64,000 nucleotides of DNA from SZAS-79 sp964599095. Its GTDB lineage: Bacteria > Pseudomonadota > Gammaproteobacteria > Burkholderiales > SG8-39. The stretch is taken from the NCBI GenBank assembly GCA_964599095.1, contig CAZREB010000002.1, forward strand, positions 1 to 64,000, written 5' to 3'. Below, piece after piece: positions 8,405-16,744 of this stretch (position 1 is the stretch's first letter; every line of letters begins with the position of its first letter). The translations under genes and the position numbers were made by a program. The notes beneath the pieces are model-generated. The model ran no database searches and was not told where the DNA came from. It was given only the letters and a program-made list of their open reading frames with translations.

Positions 8405-8809
8405 ATGAACACAACCAAGAAAGCACTCTGCATCCTGCTCTCGGGCGCCGCGCTCGGCGTGGCCGCACCGGCCTTCGCGGATCGCGGGCACGACGGCTGG
8501 GATCGCGCAAGGGGCCATGCTTACGGTCACTACGATCGCGGCCACTACGGCCCGCGCTACTACGCCCCGCGCGTGGTGGTCGCGCCGGCGCCGGTGTACT
8601 ACCCGCCGGTGGCGTACTATCCCCCGCCCGTCTATTCGGCGCCGGTGTATGCCGCTCCCCCGGTTGCGTACTACGGGCCGAATCCGGGCACCGCAATCGG
8701 CGCGGTGGCCGGCGCGGTGATCGGCAGCCAGTTCGGCCGCGGCAGCGACAGAATTGCAACCACGGCGGCGGGTGCCGTAATCGGCGGAATCCTCGGCTCG
8801 GGGTTCTGA
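8405..8809 (+). CDS. Secreted Tyr/Pro-rich glycine-zipper protein
   Basis: A 134-residue protein starting at ATG 8405 with AGGAGGT immediately upstream. The N-terminus is a signal peptide ending near AAPAFA. The middle is low complexity, rich in His, Tyr and Pro, with repeated YYPPPV/YAAPPV units. The C-terminus carries glycine-zipper repeats (GTAIGAVAGAVIGSQFGRG, then AAGAVIGGILGSGF) as in outer-membrane SmpA/17-kDa antigen-like proteins. It is likely an envelope protein; no specific role can be assigned. Confidence 0.85.
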   Translation: MNTTKKALCILLSGAALGVAAPAFADRGHDGWDRARGHAYGHYDRGHYGPRYYAPRVVVAPAPVYYPPVAYYPPPVYSAPVYAAPPVAYYGPNPGTAIGAVAGAVIGSQFGRGSDRIATTAAGAVIGGILGSGF

Positions 8810-8818
8810 GCGCCGACG

Positions 8819-8853
8819 GGCCGGCTATTCGGGAATCTTCAGCCGGCCCTTTA
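8819..8853. terminator. Possible hairpin terminator after the glycine-zipper gene
   Basis: GGGCCGGCT at 8819-8827 pairs perfectly with AGCCGGCCC at 8842-8850 across a 14-nt loop and is followed by TTT. It begins 10 bases after the stop of the plus-strand secreted protein and overlaps the last codons of the convergent CoA ligase. The T tract is short, so termination strength is doubtful. Confidence 0.4.
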
Positions 8854-10792
8854 TGATCTTCCTCGTTGGGGTCAGCGGCATTTCGCTCACCACCACGAGG
8901 CGCTCGGGGAACTTCATCTTCGCGATGTTCCTCTCCCCGAGAAAGGCGACCAGTTCCTCCAGCGTGACCCCGGCCACGCCCGGACGCAACGTCACGAAGC
9001 AGCAGGCCTTTTCCCCCAGCACCGGGTCCGGCATCGGCACGATGGCCGATTGCAGGATCTTCGGGTGCGAGTCGAGCAGGTCTTCCACGTCGCGCGGGTT
9101 GAACTTGTGCCCGCCGCGATTGATCACGTCCTTCGCGCGCCCGGTGATCGATACGTTGCCGGCGGCATCCATCGTGGCCAGGTCACCGGTGCGATACCAG
9201 CCGCCCGGCGCAAACGCCGCCCGGTTCGCCGCGTCGTTGGCGAAAAACCCGGGGAACGCCAGGCAACCCCGCACTTGCAGCTCGCCCTCTTCGCCGGCAG
9301 GACACACTTCGTCCGTCAACGAGACCACGCGCACCTCGGTGCCGGGACTGGCGCGACCGGCGCTCGACGCCGAGACTTCCAACGGGTCGCCGGGCCGCGT
9401 ATACAGCGCCGCCTGCGTTTCGGTCATGCCCCAGAGCTGCGTGACCGCGCACCCCGGCAGCCGCGCCGCAAGCCAGCGCACGAGTTCCGGCGGGCATGCG
9501 CTGCCCGACATGATGGCGAGCTCGAGCGATGAGAAGTCGTGCTTGTCGAACAGGCCCATCGCGCGGCAAGCCGCGATATGCGCGGGCGCCGTCCACAGCG
9601 CGGTGGGCTTGTCGCGTTCGACGGTGGCCGCGAGATCCGGCGGCGTGAACTGGGGCAGCAACACGACCGATGCGCCTGCCGCCCAGGCGACGTGCAGCGA
9701 ATACAACCCGAACAGGTGTGAGAACGGTGCCGCGGAAAGGATCCGGTCCGCGGCCGCAATGCGGTGCTCGGGCACGCCCACGCGCGCGTTGGACAGGAGC
9801 GTGTGGTAACTGTGCGGCACAGCCTTGGGCGAGGCGGTCGTGCCCGACGTATAGAGCAGCAGGAACGGGTCGCTTGCGGCCGGCCCGGGCAGCTCGCGAA
9901 TCACGGCGGGCGACGCGGACTGCACTTCGGCAAAAGTCATCGCGCCCTGTACCGGCTCGCCAAGCGCGATCACGGCTTCGAGCGTGGTGATCGATTCGCG
10001 CAATTCGACCGCCGCCGCGGCCGGCGACCAGTCCTTGGCCTGGCCAAGGCACACGATGGCCCGGGCGCGGCTGTGGCGCAGCAGCGTCTCGAATTCGCTG
10101 CCCCGGTAGGGCATGTGGATCGTCGTCATGACCGCACCCAGGCGAGCGATCGCAAGGTAAGCAACGACGAACTCGGGGATATTCGGCAGTTGCACGGCCA
10201 CCACGTCGCCGCGAGCGACACCGGCTTGGGCAAGGCCGGACGCAAATGCCGCGACGCGGGCCGAAAGCGCCGACCACGTGAGGGTGCCTGTCGCATGCAC
10301 AACCGCGGCGGCGTCTGCACGTTCGGCAGCGTGGCGTGCCAGCCACTTGGTGAGCGTGTCGTCGCGCCACCAGCCCTGCGCGACGAATTCGGCCACCCGC
10401 GCGCCGTCGAATTGCATCGCAGACCGAAGCGCGAGCGCATCGTCGCCATAGCGGAAACGCTGCTCGAAAGGCACCACCCGCTCGGGCCGGAAGCGCTTGC
10501 CGCCGCCTAGATCCATCAGGTAAGCCTGCTGGCCGAGCCGGTATCGCCGGCTCTCCTCGGTATTGCGGATGAACATGACCTGCTCGCGCGTGAGGCCCAG
10601 CTTCTCGGCAATCTGGACGTCGGCCAGGCCCATGGCCTCGCGCTGGCGCTCGATGTCGGCCCAGTCGAGCTTGCGCACCGGGTCGCCGCGGCGCTCCTGC
10701 AGGTTGTGGCTCAGGCGGAAGATCGCCTCGCCGTAGGTGGCGATCATCGATTCGGTGATCCCGAGCTGGTCGCGTGTCAGTCCGCGCGCCAT
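8825..10792 (-). CDS. Acyl-CoA synthetase (AMP-forming) with an extra N-terminal helix-turn-helix-like domain
   Basis: A 655-residue protein. From about residue 135 it is a standard ANL-superfamily ligase: the P-loop LLYTSGTTASPKA, the WGMTETQ motif, the GWYRTGDLA hinge-region motif and the catalytic lysine near the C-terminus in TPTRKIIKG. The first 110 residues or so are not part of the usual fold. They are helical, and the segment ADVQIAEKLGLTREQVMFIR (residues about 62-81) looks like a helix-turn-helix. The start is ATG at 10792, one base beyond the stop of the 4Fe-4S gene, so the two are tightly coupled. The acid activated is unknown; cyclic or aromatic acids are plausible. Confidence 0.9.
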   Translation of the reverse strand: MARGLTRDQLGITESMIATYGEAIFRLSHNLQERRGDPVRKLDWADIERQREAMGLADVQIAEKLGLTREQVMFIRNTEESRRYRLGQQAYLMDLGGGKRFRPERVVPFEQRFRYGDDALALRSAMQFDGARVAEFVAQGWWRDDTLTKWLARHAAERADAAAVVHATGTLTWSALSARVAAFASGLAQAGVARGDVVAVQLPNIPEFVVAYLAIARLGAVMTTIHMPYRGSEFETLLRHSRARAIVCLGQAKDWSPAAAAVELRESITTLEAVIALGEPVQGAMTFAEVQSASPAVIRELPGPAASDPFLLLYTSGTTASPKAVPHSYHTLLSNARVGVPEHRIAAADRILSAAPFSHLFGLYSLHVAWAAGASVVLLPQFTPPDLAATVERDKPTALWTAPAHIAACRAMGLFDKHDFSSLELAIMSGSACPPELVRWLAARLPGCAVTQLWGMTETQAALYTRPGDPLEVSASSAGRASPGTEVRVVSLTDEVCPAGEEGELQVRGCLAFPGFFANDAANRAAFAPGGWYRTGDLATMDAAGNVSITGRAKDVINRGGHKFNPRDVEDLLDSHPKILQSAIVPMPDPVLGEKACCFVTLRPGVAGVTLEELVAFLGERNIAKMKFPERLVVVSEMPLTPTRKIIKGRLKIPE

Positions 10793-10793
10793 G

Positions 10794-11720
10794 TCACGAG
10801 CCCTTGTTGCGCGTCGCCTCGCGCGCGGCATCGGTCCGCAGGATCGGGTCGGAGGCCGGCGCCCTGGTCGCGACCGGGCAGACGCGCATGCACTCGAAGC
10901 ACTGCGCGAACCAGGCGCCGGACCCGGCCGACACCTTGTACCAGAGCATCTTGCGGTCCGGATCGAGCAGGCCTTCGGCGCCCTGGGTGCGCACCTCGTC
11001 CTTGACCGCCTCGGCGAGGATCTTCGGCACCGCCTCGTACTCCTGCGTGAATTCGGCGCACCTTGCCATGTCGTAGCGCATGACCTTCTGGCGGCCCTGC
11101 TCGTCGATCTCGCCGTCGAGGCACTGCGCCGGGCAGAACTTCATGCACGGCGTGCGGCCGATCGAGCGGTACATGCTCACGCAGGACGGCGCGGGACACG
11201 GATTCTCCGCCATCGGCTGGTCGGGCTCGAGCTCGAGCTCGGTGAACACCGACGCGTAGTACATGAACCCGAATTCCGGATGCAGCAGGATGTCGCCCGC
11301 CAGCGACCGCGCGCCGATGCCCGCGATCTCGGCATGCAGTTTCATGCTCTGGAACGGCACGCGCGGCCCGCCCTCGGGGTCGATGTCCGGCGGCACGTAG
11401 ATCGAGGGCACGCCGAACTTCTGCTCGATGAAGAACGAGCACCCGTAAGCCACCTTGTAGGCGCGCACCTCGGTCGAGCCCGAATAGGCCATCGCCCTGG
11501 CCGGCATCTGCCAGGTGCCCTGCGTCTGGCCGCCGACGCCGAGCGAGATCACCGATTTCACGCGCGGCATCAGGTCGCTCGGGCGATGGCCCGGCGGCGC
11601 GATCTTCTCGAGCGCGGCCAGGTCGGCAACGCCGACCGCAAGCGCGCCGCGCTTGCGGCAGTACTCGAAGATGGCCTGCTTGGCGGCTGCCGGGTCGATG
11701 GCTTGCGCGGTTTTCGTCAT
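10794..11720 (-). CDS. 4Fe-4S protein resembling the C-terminal half of reductive dehalogenases/QueG
   Basis: A 308-residue cytoplasmic iron-sulfur protein. Cysteines cluster as C175/C180, C192/C196/C200 and C274/C277/C281-P, giving two ferredoxin-like cluster-binding sites separated by an insertion. The N-terminal half (GALAVGVADLAALEK, PRVKSVISLGVG) resembles the cobalamin-binding region of epoxyqueuosine reductase and reductive dehalogenases. Whether a corrinoid binds is unknown. There is no Tat signal, so it is not a respiratory dehalogenase. The ATG at 11720 has AGGAGATC upstream. It is co-transcribed with the CoA ligase and divergent from an SDR gene. Confidence 0.82.
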   Translation of the reverse strand: MTKTAQAIDPAAAKQAIFEYCRKRGALAVGVADLAALEKIAPPGHRPSDLMPRVKSVISLGVGGQTQGTWQMPARAMAYSGSTEVRAYKVAYGCSFFIEQKFGVPSIYVPPDIDPEGGPRVPFQSMKLHAEIAGIGARSLAGDILLHPEFGFMYYASVFTELELEPDQPMAENPCPAPSCVSMYRSIGRTPCMKFCPAQCLDGEIDEQGRQKVMRYDMARCAEFTQEYEAVPKILAEAVKDEVRTQGAEGLLDPDRKMLWYKVSAGSGAWFAQCFECMRVCPVATRAPASDPILRTDAAREATRNKGS

Positions 11721-11905
11721 GCGATCTCCTCGGCGCGAAGATTGAGGCGTTTCGCGCAGTCCTGCAACCCCGGGTCGCAGTTTCGCAGCGCAGCGATTGC
11801 GCCGCCTGCCGGCCGATGCCATGATTTTCTCGCGACCGGAGGCCGATGCCCCCGGAACGCGAAGGCCAGCACCCCCTGCGCACCATTCACCAAGGAACCC
11901 TGCCG

Positions 11906-12697
11906 ATGGACCTCAGCCTCAAGAACCGAATCGCACTCGTCACCGGCGCCAGCAAGGGCATCGGCCGCAGCATCGCGCGCGCGCTCGCCAAGGAGGGCGT
12001 GAAGCTGGCGATCTGCGCGCGCGGCGAACCCGACCTCGAGGCGGCGGCCGACGAGTTGCGCGCCGCCGGCGCAGACGTCCTCGCCGTCAAGGCCGACCTG
12101 GTCCAGCCGGCCGACATCCGCCGGTTCGTCGACGGCGCGGTTGCGCGCTTTGGCCGCATCGACATCCTGGTGAACAACGCGGTGAGTTCCACGCAGGCGA
12201 GCTTTGCGGCGCTCTCCGACGAGGAATGGAAGCACCACCTCGACGTCAAGCTGATGGGCTACGTGCGCTGCGCGCGCGAAGTGCTTCCGCACATGCAGAA
12301 GGCCGGGGGCGGGCGCATCATCAACGTAGCGGGCATGTCGGCGAGGATCGTGACCGAATACCGGATCACCAACGGCGCGGTGAATGCCGCGGTGACGAAC
12401 TTCACCAAGCACCTGTCCGAGCAGGTCGGCAAGGACGGCATCACGGTCAACGCTATCCACCCCGGCTATACGTGGACCCCCCGCCTCGAAGCGGTGCTGC
12501 GCCGCTGGTCTGAACTCGATCGCCTGCCCCTTGAGGAAGTTACCGCGCTGCGCCTGAAGGAGATCCCGATCGGCCGCTTCATCCAGCCCGAGGACCTCGC
12601 GAACCTCGCGGTGTTTCTCTGCACCGACGCCGCCTCGGCGATCACCGGCCAGGCGATCGCCGTGGACGGCGGTTCGGGACGCTCGATCAACTACTGA
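11906..12697 (+). CDS. SDR-family protein with an altered active site
   Basis: A 263-residue Rossmann-fold SDR. The cofactor loop TGASKGIG (residues 13-20) and the NNA motif (90-92) are intact, and an acidic D64 in KADL fits adenine contact. The catalytic region is unusual. The strand that normally ends in the catalytic Ser reads INVAGMSAR, and the YxxxK motif reads Y152-R-I-T-N156, so lysine is replaced by asparagine and the Ser-Tyr spacing is shortened. A subset of SDRs with this 'N-A-A' type helix exists and may have a different or lost activity. The start is ATG 11906 with AAGGAA upstream. Confidence 0.88.
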   Translation: MDLSLKNRIALVTGASKGIGRSIARALAKEGVKLAICARGEPDLEAAADELRAAGADVLAVKADLVQPADIRRFVDGAVARFGRIDILVNNAVSSTQASFAALSDEEWKHHLDVKLMGYVRCAREVLPHMQKAGGGRIINVAGMSARIVTEYRITNGAVNAAVTNFTKHLSEQVGKDGITVNAIHPGYTWTPRLEAVLRRWSELDRLPLEEVTALRLKEIPIGRFIQPEDLANLAVFLCTDAASAITGQAIAVDGGSGRSINY

Positions 12698-12718
12698 CGC
12701 GTCGTCGCCCCGGCCGGT

Positions 12719-13225
12719 TCACGCGGCGCCGAGGAAGTCCCTCTTGCCGAGCTCCACGCCGTTGTGCCGGAGCATGTTGTAGGCCGTGGTGATGTGGAAA
12801 TAGAAGTTCGGGTAGGCGAACCCCAGCAGGTACGGCATGCCCTTGAAGGTCGTGTCCTTGCCGCCGATCTTCAGCGTGATGTCCTTCTCCTCGGTGCCGT
12901 CGACCTGCACCGGACTGATCGTCTCGATGAAGGCGATCGTCTTCGCAATGCGCGCCTTGAGTTCGGCCAGGGTCAGCTCGGTGTCCTCGTGTTTCGGCGC
13001 CTCGACGCCGGACAGCCGCGCCATCGCGCCCTTGGCCGTATCGCAGGCGATCTGCACCTGGCGCGTCATCGGCAACATGTCCGGATAGAGGCGGAACGAC
13101 GTTAGCGCGAGCACGTCGATCTTCCTTGCGTCGGCGTGCGCCTGCGCCTTGTCGAGGAGGGTCGAAAGGTTTTTCAGCATGTGGATGAAGCGCGGCGCGC
13201 TCGTCTGGTACATCGAAATGGGCAT
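12719..13225 (-). CDS. DUF1993 family protein
   Basis: A 168-residue soluble protein matching the DUF1993 family (four-helix DinB-like bundle). The family's opening SMYQTSAPRFIHMLKNLSTLL and closing FYFHITTAYNMLRHNGVELGK segments are both present. The histidines that could bind metal are HITTAYNMLRHN near 142-153. Family members are widespread in proteobacteria and fungi and are uncharacterised. It lies tail to tail with the SDR gene. ATG 13225 and ATG 13213 are both possible starts. Confidence 0.88.
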   Translation of the reverse strand: MPISMYQTSAPRFIHMLKNLSTLLDKAQAHADARKIDVLALTSFRLYPDMLPMTRQVQIACDTAKGAMARLSGVEAPKHEDTELTLAELKARIAKTIAFIETISPVQVDGTEEKDITLKIGGKDTTFKGMPYLLGFAYPNFYFHITTAYNMLRHNGVELGKRDFLGAA

Positions 13226-13561
13226 GGAAACTCCGGATATGGGGGGGGACGAAGAACGGAAGCGGATTCTATGCCTTCTTCGCCGGCAGCCGCCCCGCCC
13301 CCGCTGTAGCGCCTGCGCCGGTCACGATCGCGACCCTGCCCCGCAGGCGGCTGTCTTTCTCGATTTCGCTCATCGAATCCCCGTGCGTTGCATGAATGCC
13401 GCCGGCATTTCCTGCCATCTTGGCGATCCCCGCGCACCCGGGATGGGAAGGGGATGGGACCCTCATGCATTCCATTTTCTCATCTTTATCCTGCCGATTC
13501 CTCGCTTGAGGACGTTGCACACGGGATTCATGATTCGCATGCCAAAACACAGGAGCGAACC
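13226..13561. other. Intergenic region without an intact gene
   Basis: This 336-base stretch lies upstream of both the DUF1993 gene (minus) and the small 64-residue gene (plus). The only coding trace is a 34-codon SDR-like fragment on the minus strand at 13269-13373, described separately. The remainder presumably holds the divergent promoters; I could not single out convincing -35/-10 boxes. Confidence 0.6.
13269..13373 (-). pseudogene. Remnant of an SDR gene (N-terminal 34 codons)
   Basis: An open frame from ATG 13373 encodes 34 residues. It ends in LRGRVAIVTGAGATAG, then GRLPAKKA and a TAG. 'GRVAIVTGAGA' is the canonical first strand and cofactor loop of a short-chain dehydrogenase, but nothing of the remaining 200 or so residues follows. 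I read it as the surviving 5' end of a deleted SDR gene; chance similarity is possible because the motif is short. Confidence 0.5.
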
Positions 13562-13756
13562 ATGAACACCGCAAGCCCGCAGGACTACCGGAACCATCCG
13601 GCGCTTTCATTGGAGCTTTACCAGCAAGCGCGGCACGCCCGTGCCCGCGCGATCAGCCGCCTGTTCGGACGGGTGACGGCGCATGTGACCACGCGTTTCG
13701 CCAATGGGCTTGCGTCGCTGCGCCGCCCGACGGTGCTCGGCGCGCACTGGGGGTAA
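13562..13756 (+). CDS. Small uncharacterised protein upstream of tautomerase
   Basis: A 64-residue protein starting at ATG 13562 with AGGAGCGAACC upstream. It is basic and predicted helical (ELYQQARHARARAISRLFGR), with no signal peptide. Three bases separate its stop from the tautomerase start, so the two are almost certainly one operon. I recognise no family. Small arginine-rich helical proteins of this kind are common in betaproteobacteria and usually unannotated. Confidence 0.65.
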   Translation: MNTASPQDYRNHPALSLELYQQARHARARAISRLFGRVTAHVTTRFANGLASLRRPTVLGAHWG

Positions 13757-13759
13757 GCG

Positions 13760-14176
13760 ATGCCGCTCGTTCGCATCTCGATGCTCGAAGGCAAATCCCC
13801 CGAGTACCGCCGCAAGGTCGGTGACGCGGTCCACCGGGCGCTGGTCGAAACGATGGACGTTCCGGCCAAGGATCGCTTTCAGTTGATCACCGAGCATGCG
13901 CCCGACGGGTTCATCTACGACGCGGAGTACTTCGGCATCCCGCGCGACCGGGACCTCGTGATCATCCAGGCCACGATCAGCGCCGGCCGTTCGCTCGAAC
14001 TGAAGCGTGCGCTCTACCGGCGCATCGTCCGGAACCTGGCCGATGCCGTAGGCCTTGCGTCGGGCAACGTATGGATCAACCTCGTCGAGGTTGCGAAGGA
14101 AAACTGGTCGTTCGGCGACGGCGCCGCCTCCTACGTGCCCGAGACCGCGCCCTCCGCGCTCGAATCGACCGCTTAG
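13760..14176 (+). CDS. Tautomerase family protein (4-oxalocrotonate tautomerase-like, long form)
   Basis: A 138-residue tautomerase. Pro-1 follows the initiator Met (MPLVRISMLEG), which is the catalytic base in this superfamily. A second beta-alpha-beta unit begins near IIQATISAGRSLELKRALYR, so the protein is a fused two-unit form such as MSAD/cis-CaaD-like or YusQ-like proteins. The segment NVWINLVEVAKENWSFGDG is typical of the Bacillus YusQ-like group. It is cytoplasmic. It follows the small 64-residue gene and precedes a ketopantoate reductase family gene. Confidence 0.9.
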   Translation: MPLVRISMLEGKSPEYRRKVGDAVHRALVETMDVPAKDRFQLITEHAPDGFIYDAEYFGIPRDRDLVIIQATISAGRSLELKRALYRRIVRNLADAVGLASGNVWINLVEVAKENWSFGDGAASYVPETAPSALESTA

Positions 14177-14219
14177 CCGCCGTTACAATGCCCGCTCCTC
14201 GGTTCTGCGGGATGCACGC

Positions 14220-15140
14220 ATGAAGATCGCAATGATGGGCTCGGGCGGCGTAGGCGGATTCTTCGGCGGGCGCCTGGCCAACGCGGGGCACGATGTGACG
14301 TTCATCGCGCGCGGCGCCCACCTGGCCGCATTGCGCCAGCAGGGCCTCACGATCGAGAACGAGCCTCAAGGAAACCTTCATGTGTCCGGCGTACGCGCGA
14401 CCGACGACCCGGCGTCCATCGGACCGGTCGACCTGGTGATCCTCTCGGTCAAGCTCTGGGACACCGAGTCGGCCGCCTTGCAGGTCAAGCCCATCGTCGG
14501 CCCGGACACGGCCGTGCTCTCCTTGCAGAACGGCGTGGTCAAGGACGACATCCTGCGCCGCATCTTCGGCGACGCGGCGGTGATGGGGGGCGTCTGCTAT
14601 GTGGCCACGCATATCTCGAAGCCCGGCGTCATCCACCAGACCGGCACCATGCAACGCATCGTCGTCGGCGAATACGATGGCCGCAGGTCCAGGCGCGCCG
14701 AAGAGCTGCACGCAGCCCTCGCCGCGTCGGGCGTGACGGCGGAACTGAGCGGCGACGTGCGCCGGTCGATCTGGGAGAAATTCGTCTTCCTCGTCGGCCT
14801 CTCGGCGACCACGACCAGCATGCGCAGGACGCTAGGCCCAATCCGCTCGAATCCGCAGACGCGGGCCTTCCTGCACGACATCATTCGCGAGGTCGTCGCC
14901 GTCGGACGCGCGCATGGCGTGGCGCTGCCGGCCGATTTCGCCGACAACCGCATGGCATTCGGCGACACGCTGCCGGCGGACATGACTTCATCGATGCATC
15001 ACGACCTCGAAAAGGGCAACCGGCTCGAAGTCGAATGGCTGAGCGGCGGCGTGGTCAGGCTGGGCGCGGAAAAGGGCATCCCCACGCCGTGCAATCGCGC
15101 GGTCTGCGACATCCTCGCTTTGCACGCGGCCGGAAGATAG
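14220..15140 (+). CDS. Ketopantoate reductase family oxidoreductase (ApbA/PanE-like)
   Basis: A 306-residue NAD(P)-dependent reductase. The nucleotide loop is GSGGVGGFFGG (residues 7-17). The Rossmann strand LVILSVKLWDT supplies the conserved lysine of the family, and WEKFVFLVG marks the start of the helical C-terminal domain with its second lysine. A Ser/Glu pair near the C-terminus (MHHDLEKGNRLEVEWLSGG) matches the substrate-binding region of 2-dehydropantoate reductases. Such genes often occur as paralogues with substrates other than ketopantoate, so I do not assign panE. The start is ATG 14220. Confidence 0.9.
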   Translation: MKIAMMGSGGVGGFFGGRLANAGHDVTFIARGAHLAALRQQGLTIENEPQGNLHVSGVRATDDPASIGPVDLVILSVKLWDTESAALQVKPIVGPDTAVLSLQNGVVKDDILRRIFGDAAVMGGVCYVATHISKPGVIHQTGTMQRIVVGEYDGRRSRRAEELHAALAASGVTAELSGDVRRSIWEKFVFLVGLSATTTSMRRTLGPIRSNPQTRAFLHDIIREVVAVGRAHGVALPADFADNRMAFGDTLPADMTSSMHHDLEKGNRLEVEWLSGGVVRLGAEKGIPTPCNRAVCDILALHAAGR

Positions 15141-15203
15141 AATTCCCTGACCGCCGCGTGCCGAGGGACAGGCGCGCAGCCACACAACCAAGGGAGTCCG
15201 ACC

Positions 15204-15590
15204 ATGCGCTTTCTGCTGCCGATTGTTCTTGCCACGATGTTTGCCGCCAATTCCGCCCTTGCCGCCACCTGCGCCGAGCAGTCCGACGCGAAGAAGCTTG
15301 CCGGTGCGGCCAAGGCCAGCTTCATGAAGAAATGCGAGGCCGATTCGAAGCCCGCCGCGAATGCCTCCTGCGAAGCCCGGGCCGCGGAGAAAAAACTCGC
15401 CGGTGCCGCCAAGGCCAGCTTCATGAAGAAATGCGAGGCGGATGCCAAAGGTGATGCCAAGGCCGACGCAAAGCAGGCCGCCCATCCCTCCTGCGCCGAC
15501 CAGTCCGCCGAGAAGAAACTCGCCGGCGCCGCAAAGGCGAGCTTCATGAAGAAGTGCGAAGCCGACGCCAAGGAAGGCAAGAAGAAATAG
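15204..15590 (+). CDS. PsiF repeat protein with three repeats
   Basis: A 128-residue secreted protein: signal peptide through NSALA (about residue 20), then three PsiF units. Each unit has the pattern C-(10-12 residues)-KKLAGAAKASFMKKCEAD; the cysteine pairs are at the start and end of each unit. E. coli PsiF has two such units. Linkers are Lys/Asp/Ala rich and the tail is GKKK. PsiF expression in E. coli is phosphate-starvation inducible, but its function is unknown. The third unit probably arose by internal duplication, since the repeats are nearly identical. Confidence 0.9.
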   Translation: MRFLLPIVLATMFAANSALAATCAEQSDAKKLAGAAKASFMKKCEADSKPAANASCEARAAEKKLAGAAKASFMKKCEADAKGDAKADAKQAAHPSCADQSAEKKLAGAAKASFMKKCEADAKEGKKK

Positions 15591-15616
15591 CCGGGGGCGC
15601 GCCGCGGCCGCTTCGC

Positions 15617-16744
15617 TCAGGCGGCCCAGGCCGCGCACCCGGCGCGCACGGCGTCGGCCAGCGATCCGCCGCCCTGCGTGTCGGCCTTGCGCGCGCGTAG
15701 CCAGTCGGCGTCGGTCTGTCCCTGGCGCACCAGTTCGCCGATCTCGGCCAGCAGCGAGCCGCTCCCGAGCCGGGATGCGTACGGCGCAACCTGCGCCAGC
15801 GTCGCGAGGATGTCCTCGCTGATCGTGCGCTTCGTCCCGGAGCGCGGATCGATCAGGACCCCGGCGAAGCCGTACCGGCTCGCCTCGAAGCGGTTGAAGC
15901 TGTTCACCAGGTAGATGGCGCGTATCGGCGACTGGGTATGGTCGTCGAGCAGCTTTGCGGCCAATGCCTGCGCGTACGCCGCCAGCAGGGCCGCGCGCCG
16001 CACGGTAAGCGGCGTGTCGCACACCCGGATCTCGATCGTGCCGTACTCCGGCTTGGGCCGGATGTCCCAGTAGAAGTCCTTCATCGACGCGACGATGCCG
16101 AAGGCCTTCATCTTGTCGAAGTACTCGAGGAATTCGGCCCAGTCGAGCACAAAGGGGATGTGCCCGGCCAGCGGGAAGGCGTTGACCGCGGTCAGGCGGG
16201 AGGACTGGAATGAGGTGTCCTCGCCCTGGTAGAACGGGGAGGAGGCCGACATCGCAATGAAGTGCGGCACGTAGCGCGTCATCATGTGCGCAAGGAAGAT
16301 CGCCTTGTCGCCGCTCTCGCACCCGATGTGGATGTGCTGGCCGAAGACCGTGAACTGCTTGGCCAGGTACCCGTAGCGCTCGACCACCGCGTTGAAGCGC
16401 TCGCTCGGAAAGATGCGCCGCTGCGCCCAGTCGTGGAACGGGTGCGCGCCGCCGCCGCTGACCTGGAGGTTCAGCACGCCCGCCTCTTCCAGCAATACCG
16501 AGCGCATTTGGCTCAACTCGTCGAGCAGCGCCGACCAGTCCGCATGCACCGATGAGTTCAGCTCGACCATGCTCTCGGTGATCTCCGGCTTGACGGCGCC
16601 GGTCAGGCTGCGCCGCTCGAGCCGCGCGAGCAGGTCCGCCGCGCCGCGCGTGAGGTCCCAGCCGTGGGGATTCACCAGCTGGAGCTCGAGCTCCACCCCG
16701 AGGCTGAGCGGGGCCGAACGCGCGAAAGTCTCCTCGCCGCTCAT
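15617..16744 (-). CDS. ybdK: YbdK-type carboxylate-amine ligase (glutamate-cysteine ligase GCS2 family)
   Basis: A 375-residue ATP-grasp-like GCS2-family protein. Recognisable blocks are LSLGVELELQLVNP at the N-terminus, ITESMVELNSSVH, FGQHIHIGCESGDKA (metal and substrate site), YWDIRPKPEYGTIEIRVCDT and NSFNRFEASRYGF. Length and order match E. coli YbdK, which has weak glutamate-cysteine ligase activity. The true physiological substrate in this family is uncertain. The start ATG at 16744 directly abuts the antiporter stop, so the two genes are one operon. Confidence 0.92.
   Translation of the reverse strand: MSGEETFARSAPLSLGVELELQLVNPHGWDLTRGAADLLARLERRSLTGAVKPEITESMVELNSSVHADWSALLDELSQMRSVLLEEAGVLNLQVSGGGAHPFHDWAQRRIFPSERFNAVVERYGYLAKQFTVFGQHIHIGCESGDKAIFLAHMMTRYVPHFIAMSASSPFYQGEDTSFQSSRLTAVNAFPLAGHIPFVLDWAEFLEYFDKMKAFGIVASMKDFYWDIRPKPEYGTIEIRVCDTPLTVRRAALLAAYAQALAAKLLDDHTQSPIRAIYLVNSFNRFEASRYGFAGVLIDPRSGTKRTISEDILATLAQVAPYASRLGSGSLLAEIGELVRQGQTDADWLRARKADTQGGGSLADAVRAGCAAWAA

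Noticed and set aside
14220..15140. Assigning panE (pantothenate biosynthesis)
   Set aside because: The family has many paralogues acting on other substrates, and the neighbours (tautomerase, PsiF protein) do not support a pantothenate role.
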